DNA from: Peteryoungia aggregata LMG 23059
Lineage (GTDB): Bacteria > Pseudomonadota > Alphaproteobacteria > Rhizobiales > Rhizobiaceae
Assembly: GCF_030814435.1 (NCBI RefSeq)
Contig: NZ_JAUSUW010000005.1
Coordinates: forward strand, 186,001 to 250,000
Length of the DNA: 64,000 nt
Direction: 5' to 3'
Part shown: in pieces, positions 54,654 to 64,000 of the stretch
Layout of the letters: each line of letters starts with the position of its first letter
Numbering within the stretch: position 1 is the first letter of the stretch
Position numbers and translations under genes: made by a program
The notes under the pieces: generated by a model
The model's input: only the letters and a program-made list of their open reading frames with translations
What the model was told of the DNA's origin: nothing
Databases searched by the model: none

Positions 54654-55478
54654 TCAGCCTAGCCCGGGACGGTCGAGCCCTGCAGGGGATAGGGTAAAGA
54701 TCTCGCAGCCGTTTGCCGTCACGCCCACGGTGTGCTCGTATTGCGCCGTCAGCGACCGGTCACGCGTGACTGCGGTCCACCCGTCGGAGAGAACCTTCAC
54801 ATGCGGTTTGCCGAGATTGATCATCGGCTCGATGGTGAAGATCATACCCTCGCGCAATTCGGGGCCTTCGTTCGCCTTGCCGTAATGCAGGATGTTGGGG
54901 CTGTCATGGAACAGGCGGCCGACGCCGTGACCGCAAAAGTCACGGACCACAGAGCAACGTTCAGCCTCTGCATAGGACTGGATGGCTTCGCCAATGGCAC
55001 CGGTTCGGGCGCCTGGACGGACGGCTCCAATCCCACGCATCAGGCATTCATAGGTGACTTCCATCAGCCGCTCGGCGGCACGCTTGATCTGTCCGACCGG
55101 ATACATGCGGCTCGAATCGCCGTGCCAGCCATCAAGCAGGAAGGTCACGTCGATGTTGACGATGTCGCCTTCGCGCAACGGCTTGTCATCCGGCATTCCA
55201 TGACAGACCACGTGGTTGATCGATGTGCAGACCGAATACTTGTAGCCGCGATAGTTCAGCGTTGCGGGCAGTGCACCGTGGTCGGCGCCGAATTCAAAGA
55301 CAAACCTGTCGATGGCCGCCGTCGTGACGCCTGGCTTGACCATGGGTACAAGGGCATCGAGACAGCGGGCGGTCAGTTGGCAGGCGCGCCGCATGCCTTC
55401 GAAGTCGTCTGCGCCATAGAGCCGGATCGCGCCGGTGTTCTTCAACGGCGTCGTCGCCGCGTCGATATAGGTGACCAT
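54654..55478 (-). CDS. map: Type I methionine aminopeptidase
   Basis: 274-residue enzyme that removes N-terminal methionine from new proteins. The five metal ligands are recognisable: NIDVTFLLDGWHGDSSRMY (two Asp), the FCGHGVGRLFHDSPN histidine, IFTIEPMI (Glu), and QYEHTVGVT (Glu). Full length for the family. It sits between sfsA and radC, the common rhizobial order. Confidence 0.96.
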   Translation of the reverse strand: MVTYIDAATTPLKNTGAIRLYGADDFEGMRRACQLTARCLDALVPMVKPGVTTAAIDRFVFEFGADHGALPATLNYRGYKYSVCTSINHVVCHGMPDDKPLREGDIVNIDVTFLLDGWHGDSSRMYPVGQIKRAAERLMEVTYECLMRGIGAVRPGARTGAIGEAIQSYAEAERCSVVRDFCGHGVGRLFHDSPNILHYGKANEGPELREGMIFTIEPMINLGKPHVKVLSDGWTAVTRDRSLTAQYEHTVGVTANGCEIFTLSPAGLDRPGLG

Positions 55479-55518
55479 GGATGGGCTTTCGGAATGTCTA
55501 ATCTAGGAGCTTGGCCGT

Positions 55519-56238
55519 TCATAAAGCACCGAGACCGGTTTCGTCTATCGGGATGAGGCTTTCCGGGGTGATTTTGCCGGAATCGAGTGCGCAGCGCACG
55601 GCATAGGCCTCGACGCCACGGAGAACCGCCCGGGTGAAGGCAAGGCCATAGGTGGGGTCGAGGTCGGCGGAAATCCGCATGCGTTGGCAGTCATTGCGCT
55701 GGATGATGAAGAGCATGGCCGCCCGCCGACCGGTCTCGGCCAGATCCCCCATCTCCTCAAGATGCTTGGCGCCGCGCGCCGTCACGCTGTCTGGAAATTC
55801 CGCAAGACCCTCGCTCCGGACAAAGTGGACGTTCTTGACTTCGACATGGACGCTCCCCTTCGTGTCATCTTCGAGCAGGATGTCGATCCGTGAATTGCGG
55901 CCATAACGTTGCTCGCGCTTCAAGCGTTTGAAGTCTCCGAGCGGAGGCACGAGGCCTGCAAGGATGGCTTCTTCGGCGATATGGTTGGGAAGCGCCGTGT
56001 TGACGCCGACCACGATGCCTTCGACCTCGACCAGTTCCAGGGCATAGGCGTATTTGCGCCGTGCCGTATCGTGCCGCGAGAGCCAGATCCGCGAGCCCGG
56101 TTCGGTCAGGCCGCGCATCGAGCCGGTATTGGGGCAAAAGCCCGTTATTGCAGTGCCGTCTTCCAGTACGGCGTCGAAAAGAAATCGCTTGTAGCGGCGC
56201 ACCAGCCGCGCCGGCACGAGGGGCGGGGAGAAGATCAT
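55519..56238 (-). CDS. sfsA: SfsA-family DNA/RNA nuclease
   Basis: 239-residue SfsA protein. It starts MIFSPPLVPARLVRRYKRFL, with FCPNTGSMRGLTEPGSRIWL and the C-terminal D-x-E-x-K-like segment HVEVKNVHF. SfsA was named for sugar-fermentation stimulation; structural data on the family indicate a restriction-endonuclease-like fold. It is between phaC and map. Confidence 0.93.
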   Translation of the reverse strand: MIFSPPLVPARLVRRYKRFLFDAVLEDGTAITGFCPNTGSMRGLTEPGSRIWLSRHDTARRKYAYALELVEVEGIVVGVNTALPNHIAEEAILAGLVPPLGDFKRLKREQRYGRNSRIDILLEDDTKGSVHVEVKNVHFVRSEGLAEFPDSVTARGAKHLEEMGDLAETGRRAAMLFIIQRNDCQRMRISADLDPTYGLAFTRAVLRGVEAYAVRCALDSGKITPESLIPIDETGLGAL

Positions 56239-56259
56239 CGGACGATGCGTCGAGCCGTG

Positions 56260-58092
56260 TCAGACACGGGCGAGCACGTAGCGCCCGGGCGCGTCGGCGA
56301 TTGAGTTCAATGCCTCGCCACCCGGCTTGCGGGCCGGCACGCGGTCGTGGTCTAGGCTTTCGATCCAGACCTGCCAATGCGGCCACCAGGAGCCCGGTGT
56401 CTCCTTGGCATTGGCCATCCAGTCCTCGTAGCTGCCCGACGCCGGACCATTGGTCCAGAACTGGTATTTGTTTTTGTCCGGCGGATTGACGACGCCGGCG
56501 ATGTGACCCGAGCCGGAAAGCACGAATTCGACCGGTCCACCAAACAGCCCGCTTCCGACAAAGACGGATTTCGCCGGCGCGATATGGTCTTCCTTGGTCG
56601 CGAGATTGTAGATCGGGATTGTCACGTCCTTCAGCGACAGTGTCTTGCCGGCAAGTTGCATCTTGCCCTGGCTCAGCGTGTTGTTCAGGTAGCAGTTGCG
56701 CAGATAGAAGGAGTGGTTCGCCGCTGCCATGCGTGTCGAATCGGAGTTCCAGTACAAGAGGTCGAAGGGCATCGGATCCTGGCCCTTCAGGTAGTTGTTG
56801 ACGAAATACGGCCAGATTAGCTCGGAGGCGCGCAGCATGTTGAAGGCCGCCGCCATCTTCGAGCCGTCGAGATAGCCGGTCTCGTGCATCCGCTCTTCCA
56901 GGCTGCGCAACTGCCCTTCGTCGACGAAGACCTTGAGATCACCGGCATAGGTGAAATCGACCTGTGTCGTGAACAGTGTCGCACTCGCGATCCGGCTGTT
57001 CTTCTCCTGCGCGTGCAGGGCGAGGGCTGCTGCAAGCAGCGTCCCTCCGACACAATAACCGACTGCGTTGACCTGACGCTCGCCGGTCGCCTTCTCCACG
57101 GTGTCGAGGGCGAAATCGACGCCTTCGCGGATATAGGCTTCCCAGCCCTTGTCCGCGTGTCGTTCGTCCGGATTGACCCAGGAAATCACAAAGACCGTAT
57201 GCCCCTGGTCGACACACCACTTGATGAAGCTCTTCTGCGGATTGAGGTCGAGAATGTAGAACTTGTTGATCCAGGGCGGGCAGATGAGGAGAGGGCGTTT
57301 AAGCACCGTCTCCGTCGAGGCCTCGTATTGGATGATCTCACAGACATCGCTCTGCGCAATCACCTTGCCCGGTGTGATCGCCATGTTCTCGCCGACGGCG
57401 AACTTGCTGGTGTCCGTCTGGCGCATGCGCAGATCGCCATCGCCGGCCGCGATGTCCTCCGCGAGCATCTGCATGCCCTTGACGAGGTTCGCCCCATTGC
57501 TCGACACCGTTTCGCGATAGAGCTGCGGATTGGTCGCGACGAAGTTGGCCGGCGAAAGCGCCGCCGTGATCTGCCGCATGTAGAAATTTGCCTTGTGGCG
57601 CGTGTGCTCGTCGAGACCACCGGCATCATTCACCATCTTCTCTGCCCATTGGCAAAGCACGAGATAGGTCTGGCGGAGAAAATCGAAGAAGGGATTGCGC
57701 TCCCAGTCCTCGTCCGAGAATCGCTTGTCCTTCGGCAGCGGATCCACGACGGGTTGTTCGGGCATGGCGAGGCGGGACAATGAGCGAGTCCAAACGCCGA
57801 ACACGGCATTCAGGAGATGCGTCTGTGCCTCCAGGGTCCGCTTGGGGTCGGACATCCAGTATTCGGCCACCTTGCCCATGGTCTTGGTCAGTTCGGCCAT
57901 CGGTTCGGTAACGGGGTCGACGATTTCCCCGGTTTCGCGGGGCTTCAACCAGACGGAGGCCGCCTTGCCGAGGTTTTCAAGCGCCTTGGCCGTGTTGACG
58001 GCGAGTGCCTGCGGATCCTTGACGATATAGGGCTCGATCAGTTTCGGATCGAACGCGGCACCCGCTTCGGCTTCTTCCCGCGTCCTGTCCAT
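56260..58092 (-). CDS. phaC: Class I poly(3-hydroxyalkanoate) synthase PhaC
   Basis: 610-residue polymerase that makes PHA storage polymer from hydroxyacyl-CoA. The lipase-like box with the catalytic cysteine is [10 protein letters not shown] near residue 347; the catalytic Asp is in ATKEDHIAP and the His in [12 protein letters not shown]. Length and the [14 protein letters not shown] motif fit class I enzymes. Divergent from the next lipoprotein gene; no phaAB genes are adjacent. Confidence 0.96.
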   Translation of the reverse strand: MDRTREEAEAGAAFDPKLIEPYIVKDPQALAVNTAKALENLGKAASVWLKPRETGEIVDPVTEPMAELTKTMGKVAEYWMSDPKRTLEAQTHLLNAVFGVWTRSLSRLAMPEQPVVDPLPKDKRFSDEDWERNPFFDFLRQTYLVLCQWAEKMVNDAGGLDEHTRHKANFYMRQITAALSPANFVATNPQLYRETVSSNGANLVKGMQMLAEDIAAGDGDLRMRQTDTSKFAVGENMAITPGKVIAQSDVCEIIQYEASTETVLKRPLLICPPWINKFYILDLNPQKSFIKWCVDQGHTVFVISWVNPDERHADKGWEAYIREGVDFALDTVEKATGERQVNAVGYCVGGTLLAAALALHAQEKNSRIASATLFTTQVDFTYAGDLKVFVDEGQLRSLEERMHETGYLDGSKMAAAFNMLRASELIWPYFVNNYLKGQDPMPFDLLYWNSDSTRMAAANHSFYLRNCYLNNTLSQGKMQLAGKTLSLKDVTIPIYNLATKEDHIAPAKSVFVGSGLFGGPVEFVLSGSGHIAGVVNPPDKNKYQFWTNGPASGSYEDWMANAKETPGSWWPHWQVWIESLDHDRVPARKPGGEALNSIADAPGRYVLARV

Positions 58093-58253
58093 GTCGTCCT
58101 CCCCAGGATTCTTCTGGCGTCTTTTGTGTTTGCCTATCCTGCATGAAAACGACTACAAGTTCCAGCTGTTGACGCATAGTCTTTCGAAGGTGATCGAAGG
58201 TTGCGTCCTTGAGGAATGTCAGTTTTGCCGCGTGAACGCGGCCGGTCGGGGCG

Positions 58254-58658
58254 ATGGTTCAGAGCATATTCAGTTTCGCGGGTCTTTCGGTGCAGACGGT
58301 TGCGGCGGCATTGGTCGCGCTGATGGCGGGTACGGGATGCCAGTCGACGGCGCCGGCCACCACCACGCCCGTCGCCTCGGCGCTCGAAGTGAATGTCGAG
58401 GATCCGGATCAGCCGGAGCCGCCGCAGCCGCGCCCCACCTACCCGGACGGCTACCCGAATTTCGCCGGCTCTCTGAGTGCAGCAAGCGTCCAGATGGGCA
58501 ATGATGAAGCGGCCGCTCTCCAGGCTCAGTTGACCTCCTTGGGGGCCGCACGCAAGGCCGGGACGATTTCCGAGGCCGAGTACCAGGCGCGCCTGCTGGA
58601 ATTGCGCCGGATCGCTGCCGAGCACGGTGCTGAAACCCAGGCGCAGATCACCAATTAG
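58254..58658 (+). CDS. Small secreted protein with SHOCT-like C-terminus
   Basis: 134-residue protein with an N-terminal hydrophobic segment (VQTVAAALVALMAGTGC) that may be a lipoprotein signal, although the residues before the cysteine do not match the lipobox well. A Pro-rich linker (PDQPEPPQPRPTYPDGYP) follows, and the C-terminal helix pair AARKAGTISEAEYQARLLEL resembles a SHOCT-type oligomerisation motif. Function unknown. It lies between divergent phaC and the aminotransferase gene. Confidence 0.7.
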   Translation: MVQSIFSFAGLSVQTVAAALVALMAGTGCQSTAPATTTPVASALEVNVEDPDQPEPPQPRPTYPDGYPNFAGSLSAASVQMGNDEAAALQAQLTSLGAARKAGTISEAEYQARLLELRRIAAEHGAETQAQITN

Positions 58659-58890
58659 CGCTTGCGTTCCCTGCGATTTTTTCGCAAAGCAACCGGGGCG
58701 TTTTTGACATAAAATTTCGTCGGCGATTCAGGGCTTCTCGCCGGATTTGCGACAAAATTTCCTGCCAGCGCTCTGATTGCGATACAATCACTAAGCTCCG
58801 ATTTTGCGGTTCGTTGCGGAGCCTGTGATCACGAACAAAACGAGCGCGCCTGCCGCGGACTATGCACCCGCGCGGTTTCAGGGGTTGAAG

Positions 58891-60108
58891 ATGGAAGAGT
58901 TTCACAAAGTCCGGCGCTTGCCGCCCTACGTTTTCGAACAGGTCAACCGTTTGAAGGCGAGCGCGCGAGCCGGTGGGGCCGACATCATCGACCTCGGCAT
59001 GGGCAATCCTGACCTTCCGACCCCGCAGGCGATCGTCGACAAGCTCTGCGAAGTGGTCCAGGATCCGCGCACCCATCGTTACTCCTCGTCCAAGGGCATT
59101 CCGGGCCTGCGCCGCGCCCAGGCGGCCTATTACGCCCGCCGCTTCAACGTGAAGCTCAATCCCGACACGCAGGTTGTGGCCACCCTCGGCTCCAAGGAAG
59201 GTTTCGCCAACATGGCGCAGGCGATCACCGCACCCGGTGACGTCATTCTTTGCCCGAACCCGACCTATCCGATCCATGCCTTCGGCTTCCTGATGACCGG
59301 CGGCGTGATCCGCTCGATCTCGATCGAGCCGGACGAGACCTTCTTCCCGCCGCTCGAGCGCGCCGTGAAGCATTCGATCCCGAAGCCGCTGGCGCTGATC
59401 ATCAATTACCCATCGAACCCGACGGCACGCGTGGCTAGCCTCGACTTCTACAAGGACGTCATCGCATTCGCGAAGAAGCACGACATCATCGTGCTCTCTG
59501 ACCTTGCCTATTCGGAAATCTACTTCGATGGCGATCCGCCGCCGTCCGTGCTCGAAGTTCCGGGCGCCATGGACTGCACGGTCGAGTTCACTTCGATGTC
59601 GAAGACCTTCTCGATGCCCGGCTGGCGCATGGGCTTTGCCGTCGGCAACGAACGCCTGATCTCGGCGCTGACGCGCGTGAAGTCCTACCTCGACTACGGC
59701 GCCTTCACGCCGATCCAGGTGGCAGCGACCCATGCTCTGAACGGCGACGGCTCCGACATCGCCGAAGTCCGCAGCATCTACCACCGTCGTCGCGACGTCA
59801 TGGTCGAGAGCTTCGGCAAGGCCGGCTTCGAAGTGCCGCCGCCGGCCGCCACCATGTTCGCCTGGGCGAAGATCCCGGAAAAGTTCCGTCATCTCGGTTC
59901 GCTGGAATTCTCCAAGCTGCTCGTCGAGAAGGCTGACGTGGCTGTGGCCCCGGGCATCGGCTTCGGTGAAATGGGCGACGAATATGTCCGTCTCGCCCTC
60001 GTCGAGAACGAACACCGCATCCGCCAGGCCGCCCGTAACATCAAGAAGTTCCTGTCGACGGCCGACGAGACCATGCACAACGTGATTTCGCTCAACGCCC
60101 ACCGCTGA
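58891..60108 (+). CDS. PLP-dependent aminotransferase, LL-DAP/alanine (AlaC)-like
   Basis: 405-residue class I/II aminotransferase. DIIDLGMGNPDLPTP is at the N-terminus, NYPSNPTA mid-protein, and the PLP lysine lies in SMSKTFSMPGWRMGF. Rhizobial relatives are named aspartate, alanine or LL-diaminopimelate aminotransferase; the substrate cannot be settled here. The start at 58891 (MEEFHKVRRLPPYVF) matches my recollection of homologues and has AGGGG upstream. GTG at 58825 and TTG at 58804 are in-frame alternatives. Hom follows after a hairpin. Confidence 0.88.
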   Translation: MEEFHKVRRLPPYVFEQVNRLKASARAGGADIIDLGMGNPDLPTPQAIVDKLCEVVQDPRTHRYSSSKGIPGLRRAQAAYYARRFNVKLNPDTQVVATLGSKEGFANMAQAITAPGDVILCPNPTYPIHAFGFLMTGGVIRSISIEPDETFFPPLERAVKHSIPKPLALIINYPSNPTARVASLDFYKDVIAFAKKHDIIVLSDLAYSEIYFDGDPPPSVLEVPGAMDCTVEFTSMSKTFSMPGWRMGFAVGNERLISALTRVKSYLDYGAFTPIQVAATHALNGDGSDIAEVRSIYHRRRDVMVESFGKAGFEVPPPAATMFAWAKIPEKFRHLGSLEFSKLLVEKADVAVAPGIGFGEMGDEYVRLALVENEHRIRQAARNIKKFLSTADETMHNVISLNAHR

Positions 60109-60123
60109 GCCCACGTTGATCCA

Positions 60124-60157
60124 AGGCGGTCCCGTCAGGACCGCCTCACTTCCTTTT
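60124..60157 (+). terminator. Terminator-like hairpin between the aminotransferase gene and hom
   Basis: AGGCGGTCC-cgtca-GGACCGCCT, perfect 9-base stem followed by CACTTCCTTTTCG. The T-run is interrupted, so it may only attenuate transcription into hom. Confidence 0.6.
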
Positions 60158-60178
60158 CGATGACGTCAGGAATGCCTC

Positions 60179-61498
60179 ATGGCAAATGCCCTTAAAATCG
60201 GCGTGGCAGGTCTCGGGACCGTCGGTGCCTCGCTTGTCCGTATCCTCCAGACCCGCGCCAATGCGCTCGCCGTCGCCTGCGGCCGCCCGATTGCCGTCAC
60301 GGCGGTCTCGGCACGTGACGCGTCCAAGGATCGCGGCATTCTGATGGATGGCATTGCCTGGTATGCCGATCCGGTCGAGATGGCAAAGGACGCCGACATC
60401 GACGTCTTCGTCGAGCTCGTTGGCGGTGCCGAAGGGGCGGCCGAGCAGTCGGTGCGCGCCGCATTGGTGCGCGGCCTGCATGTCGTCACGGCCAACAAGG
60501 CGCTTCTGTCGCGCCACGGCGTTGAACTCGCCAAGCTCGCCGAGGAAAAAGGCCGCCTGCTGAACTACGAAGCGGCGGTCGCTGGTGGCATCCCCGTCAT
60601 CAAGACGCTGCGCGAATCGCTCACCGGCAACAACTTCTCCCGCATCTACGGGATCATGAACGGCACCTGCAACTACATCCTGACCCGGATGGAGCGGGAG
60701 GGGCTGTCCTTTGCCGATTGCCTGAAGGAAGCCCAGCGCCTCGGTTATGCCGAAGCCGATCCGAGCTTCGACATCGAGGGCAATGACACCGCCCACAAGC
60801 TGTCGATCCTGACGACGCTGGCTTTCGGCTGCGAAATCTCGGCCGACCAGATCTATCTCGAAGGCATCACCAACATCTCGATCGAGGACATCCATGCGGC
60901 AGCCGATCTCGGCTATCGCATCAAGCTCCTCGGCGTGGCCCAGAAGACCGAAAGCGGCATCGAGCAGCGCGTCCATCCGACCATGGTGCCGCTCGACAGC
61001 GTGATCGCCCAGGTCGATGGGGTGACCAATGCGGTGGCGCTCGAATCCGACATCCTCGGCGAATTGCTGATGGTTGGCCCCGGTGCTGGTGGCAATGCCA
61101 CGGCCTCTGCCGTGCTCGGCGACATCACCGATATCGCCAAGAGCCGTCCGGGTGCGCAGGAAGTGCCGGTCCTCGGCCGTCCGGCCCATCTGCTCGAGCC
61201 GTATCGTCAGGCCGAGATGCAGAGCCATGAAGGTGGCTACTTCATCCGCCTGACGGTGCAGGACCGCACCGGCGTCTTCGCCAGCATTGCGACGAAGATG
61301 GCGGAGAATGCCATCTCGCTCGAATCGATCGTGCAGCATTCGAAGCAGCCCGCTGCACCGGATCGTCCGCAGACGATCATCCTCGTCACCCATGCCACCA
61401 TGGAAAGCGCTGTGCGCAAGGCGGTCGGCGCGATCAAGGGCGAGGGTTATCTGATCGGCGAGCCGCAGGTGATTCGCATCGAGCGCCCAAAGGGATGA
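60179..61498 (+). CDS. hom: Homoserine dehydrogenase
   Basis: 439-residue NAD(P)-dependent enzyme of threonine, methionine and isoleucine synthesis. The cofactor loop is GVAGLGTVGASLV; the catalytic region includes NYEAAVAGGIPVIKTLRE and MNGTCNYILTRM. A C-terminal ACT domain (FIRLTVQDRTGVFASIATK) allows feedback control by threonine. Follows the aminotransferase gene; in several rhizobia hom is followed by glpX and recJ, but no glpX is seen here. Confidence 0.96.
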   Translation: MANALKIGVAGLGTVGASLVRILQTRANALAVACGRPIAVTAVSARDASKDRGILMDGIAWYADPVEMAKDADIDVFVELVGGAEGAAEQSVRAALVRGLHVVTANKALLSRHGVELAKLAEEKGRLLNYEAAVAGGIPVIKTLRESLTGNNFSRIYGIMNGTCNYILTRMEREGLSFADCLKEAQRLGYAEADPSFDIEGNDTAHKLSILTTLAFGCEISADQIYLEGITNISIEDIHAAADLGYRIKLLGVAQKTESGIEQRVHPTMVPLDSVIAQVDGVTNAVALESDILGELLMVGPGAGGNATASAVLGDITDIAKSRPGAQEVPVLGRPAHLLEPYRQAEMQSHEGGYFIRLTVQDRTGVFASIATKMAENAISLESIVQHSKQPAAPDRPQTIILVTHATMESAVRKAVGAIKGEGYLIGEPQVIRIERPKG

Positions 61499-61672
61499 CC
61501 GAGCGGACGAGGGCGTTATGGACGCCTTCGTGTGCCACCAGCAGCCGTTAAAGGCTCCACCTATGGAATTAGTCTGATGAATTTTGGAGAGGGGGATATT
61601 TCATCTCTCGCCAAACCAGGCTTGTGCGCGTAGTCTACGACTTCTGTCGGGTTCTTGGGGAGGAGCTCATTG

Positions 61673-61870
61673 ATGGGAGTTGGTGAGAGAAAAGCAGCCT
61701 GGGCCGAAGTGGATGATGCTGTGGCGCGCGATGCCGACAAGACGTCGCATGGGCGGGATGGGGAAGGCTCGGCCGTTTCCTTGCCTCCTCCGTCCGAGTG
61801 GTTCCGTCTGTTTGGTTTTACGGTGATGATGGTCATTCCATTTGCCCTGGTGGCGTGGCTCATGTCCTGA
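61673..61870 (+). CDS. Small single-helix membrane protein between hom and recJ
   Basis: 65-residue protein starting MGVGERKAAWAEVDD, with a charged N-terminal half and one C-terminal transmembrane helix (FTVMMVIPFALVAWLMS). A strong site, GGGGAGGAG, lies 7-8 bases upstream of the ATG at 61673. No family recognised. It stands in the 478-base gap between hom and recJ. Confidence 0.7.
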   Translation: MGVGERKAAWAEVDDAVARDADKTSHGRDGEGSAVSLPPPSEWFRLFGFTVMMVIPFALVAWLMS

Positions 61871-61976
61871 TCCGGGCTGGCGATTTTCTGCGATCGGTAT
61901 AGAACGGGTGAGGGCGGCTACGCCGTCTAGGACCATGTTGCGCGGGCCATCGCCCAGCGCCCCGCAAAGAGCAGTC

Positions 61977-63788
61977 ATGTCGACCGAACCGGTAGATCCC
62001 GTCATCCGCGCTTTCCTCGGCGTCGAACACTCCGCCAGCGGCCAGCGCTGGATGTCCCGCACCGATCAGGCAGGGCAGAATCGCGCGCTTGCCATCAGCC
62101 AGTTGCATGGAATACCGGAACTGGTAGCCCGCGTTCTGGCAGGCCGGGGCGTTGGCGTCGACGAGGCTCCGGCCTTTCTTGATCCGACGATCCGCAGCCT
62201 GATGCCTGATCCCTCTAAGCTGACCGATTGCGACGCGGCGGCAGCGCGCATCGTCGACGCGATCAACCGCAAGCAACGCGTTGCAATCTTCGGCGACTAC
62301 GACGTGGACGGGGCAGCTTCCTCGGCGCTCATGGCGCGCTTTCTCCACCATTTCGGCGTTGAGGCCGAGATCTACATTCCCGACCGTATTTTCGAAGGCT
62401 ATGGCCCAAATGTGGCTGCCATCGACCAGTTGATCGAGCGCGGCGCAAACCTGCTGGTCACCGTCGACTGCGGCTCGACCAGCATTGAGGCGCTGGGCGC
62501 TGCCGAACGGCGTGGCGTCGACGTCGTCGTCATCGACCACCATCAGATGGGCCACGAAATGCCGGTCTGTCATGCGCTGGTCAATCCGAATCGCGAGGAC
62601 GACCTGTCGGGGCAGGGGCATCTCTGCGCCGCCGGCGTGGTCTTCATGGTGCTGGTGGCCACCCTGCGCGTCCTGCGGGAGGCGGGCCATCCGCATGCGC
62701 GGTCCCTCGATCTGCTCGCCTGGCTCGACCTCGTGGCGCTGGCAACTGTTTGCGATGTCGTGCCGCTGAAGGGCCTGAACCGCGCCTATGTCACCAAGGG
62801 TCTGATTGCGGCGCGCCACCAGAACAACGCCGGCCTTGCAGCCCTGTTGCGGGTTGCCGGCATCGGTGGTCCCGTCACGCCTTACCATTTCGGTTTTCTC
62901 GTCGGCCCGAGAATCAATGCCGGCGGACGCATTGGCGATGCAGCACTCGGTAGCCGGCTGCTGACGCTGGATGACGTGGCAGAGGCCGATCAGATCGCGG
63001 CAAAGCTCGACGAGTTGAACCGCGAACGACAGGCAATGGAAGCGATCATGCTGGCCGAGGCCGAAGCCGAGGCCATGGCCGAATATGGTACCGGCGAGCG
63101 CGCAGCCGTGATCGTCACCGCCAAGGAAAACTGGCATCCGGGTATCGTCGGCCTTCTTGCCGCGCGGCTGAAGGAAAAGTTCAAGCGGCCCGCCTTCGCC
63201 ATTGCCTTCGATCCGCTCGGCAAGGGCACGGGCTCCGGCTCCGGTCGTTCGATCAACGGTTTTGACATGGGCCGTATGGTGCGCGCTGCCGTGGACGAGG
63301 GGTTGCTGGTCAAGGGCGGAGGTCATGCCATGGCGGCAGGCTTGACGCTGGACCGGACGAATCTCGGCCGTCTGCGCAGCTTCTTCGACGAACAGGCAAC
63401 GACCCAAGTCTCGGCGCTTGCAGCCAACCAGACACTGAAGATCGACGGAGCCATCGGCGCCTCTGGCGCGACACTCGCTCTCGTCGATCAGCTGGAGGCC
63501 GCCGGCCCCTACGGGTCGGGTCATCCGCAGCCGATCTTTGCCGTGCCGCTGCATCGCATCCGCGATGCCCGCCCGGTCGGCACGACTCATATCAAGATCA
63601 CGCTCGAAGGCATGGATGGCAGTCGCCTGGAGGGCATCGCCTTCCGTGCCGCCGAAACCGATCTCGGCCATTTCCTGATGAACAATCGTGGTAACCAGGT
63701 CCACGTTGCAGGCACACTGAGTGCCGACCATTGGCAGGGCAACAGGCGCGTGCAGTTCCGTGTCCTGGATGCCGCCAGGGCACCATGA
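61977..63788 (+). CDS. recJ: Single-strand DNA exonuclease RecJ
   Basis: 603-residue 5'-3' ssDNA exonuclease of the DHH family, used in recombination and mismatch repair. Catalytic motifs are FGDYDVDGAASSALM, VDCGSTS, the DHH signature VIDHHQMGHE, and the DHHA1 motif GGGHAMAAG. The start at 61977 (MSTEPVDPVIRAFLG) is preferred; the open frame runs upstream to 61842 without conserved sequence. Confidence 0.95.
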   Translation: MSTEPVDPVIRAFLGVEHSASGQRWMSRTDQAGQNRALAISQLHGIPELVARVLAGRGVGVDEAPAFLDPTIRSLMPDPSKLTDCDAAAARIVDAINRKQRVAIFGDYDVDGAASSALMARFLHHFGVEAEIYIPDRIFEGYGPNVAAIDQLIERGANLLVTVDCGSTSIEALGAAERRGVDVVVIDHHQMGHEMPVCHALVNPNREDDLSGQGHLCAAGVVFMVLVATLRVLREAGHPHARSLDLLAWLDLVALATVCDVVPLKGLNRAYVTKGLIAARHQNNAGLAALLRVAGIGGPVTPYHFGFLVGPRINAGGRIGDAALGSRLLTLDDVAEADQIAAKLDELNRERQAMEAIMLAEAEAEAMAEYGTGERAAVIVTAKENWHPGIVGLLAARLKEKFKRPAFAIAFDPLGKGTGSGSGRSINGFDMGRMVRAAVDEGLLVKGGGHAMAAGLTLDRTNLGRLRSFFDEQATTQVSALAANQTLKIDGAIGASGATLALVDQLEAAGPYGSGHPQPIFAVPLHRIRDARPVGTTHIKITLEGMDGSRLEGIAFRAAETDLGHFLMNNRGNQVHVAGTLSADHWQGNRRVQFRVLDAARAP

Positions 63789-63826
63789 TCGACGGTCGCA
63801 TCCGAACTGAAATGGGGAGATCGAAG

Positions 63827-63901
63827 TGGCACGCCCTAGGGGAGTCGAACCCCTCTTCCCAGAATGAAAATCTGGTGTCCTAACCGATAGACGAAGGGCG
63901 C
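63827..63901 (-). tRNA. tRNA-Glu (anticodon TTC)
   Basis: On the minus strand: acceptor GCGCCCT/AGGGCGT, D-arm TCGGTTAGGACA, anticodon stem CCAGA/TCTGG around TTTTCAT (anticodon TTC), T-arm AGGGGTTCGACTCCCCT, and an encoded CCA. It is convergent with recJ. The remaining bases to the window end hold nothing that I can identify. Confidence 0.97.
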
Positions 63902-64000
63902 GTGCGCTTCGGTGGCGCCCTTATGGCCGGAACTTCGGGTGAGCGCAAGAGGCTTGATCACTGGCAGGATGTTTTTTTCCACAGGCTTGCAGGTGTGCCG

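Noticed and set aside
61860..63731. 623-residue minus-strand frame opposite recJ
   Set aside because: Shadow of RecJ, whose DHH motifs are unambiguous.

Overview
The window is a GC-rich, gene-dense chromosomal segment of an alphaproteobacterium, most likely a member of the Rhizobiaceae (Rhizobium/Agrobacterium/Ciceribacter-like). This rests on the suf gene order (cysteine desulfurase, sufB, C, D, S, T), an aerobic-type cob cluster led by cobW-cobN-cobO, the map-radC-sfsA-phaC and aminotransferase-hom-recJ neighbourhoods, an ATP12 chaperone gene, and many rhizobial palindromic repeats. No transposase, integrase, phage gene or CRISPR array was seen. Genus-level identity cannot be settled from this sequence alone.

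Layout. 1-6752: Fe-S cluster assembly operon, beginning with a cysteine desulfurase cut off at the window edge. 6818-10640 (minus): rut pyrimidine-degradation operon lying between sufT and sufA; its promoter region (10697-10925) carries a sigma54 promoter, a RutR-type operator, a perfect FNR/FixK-type box and a weak iron-box candidate. 11085-15433: sufA, an Lrp regulator with a LysE exporter, a LuxR/LuxI acyl-homoserine-lactone pair and small unknown genes. 15622-20327 (minus): glycine cleavage operon gcvT-H-P behind a tandem glycine riboswitch. 20517-26992: copper-related secreted proteins, a flavodoxin-like protein, crcB, an RluC-type pseudouridine synthase, a HAD phosphatase, an ATP12 chaperone and a lipoprotein. 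27066-44508: cobalamin locus, starting with a B12 riboswitch and running cobP-cobW-cobN-cobO, then an AT-richer patch and a TSUP permease on the minus strand, then cbiX, an unknown gene joined to cobH, cobL, cobI, a cbiG-cobJ fusion and cobM. 44599-48056: nucleoside hydrolase, a DUF1127 gene, a small RNA with three anti-Shine-Dalgarno loops, and a DUF2157/GDYXXLXY membrane pair. 48206-63901: tRNA-Leu, tig, a metallo-hydrolase, MFS transporter, sthA, radC, map, sfsA, phaC, aminotransferase, hom, recJ and tRNA-Glu.

Three observations stand out. First, palindromic repeats that are normally intergenic sit inside open reading frames of the cobalamin locus: twice in cobN, once in cbiG-cobJ and once joining an unknown gene to cobH. 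The frame stays open each time, and different insertions use different reading frames of the repeat. Second, a minus-strand RNA at 46055-46208 shows three hairpins with CUCCUCC loops next to a DUF1127 gene. Third, the rut operon separates sufA from the rest of suf and carries an unusually rich promoter region. The cob cluster lacks recognisable cobK and cobG but combines aerobic (CobN) and anaerobic-type (CbiX, CbiG) components.

Most starts were chosen by ribosome-binding site, family length and operon overlap. Long reading frames opposite real genes were treated as shadows.
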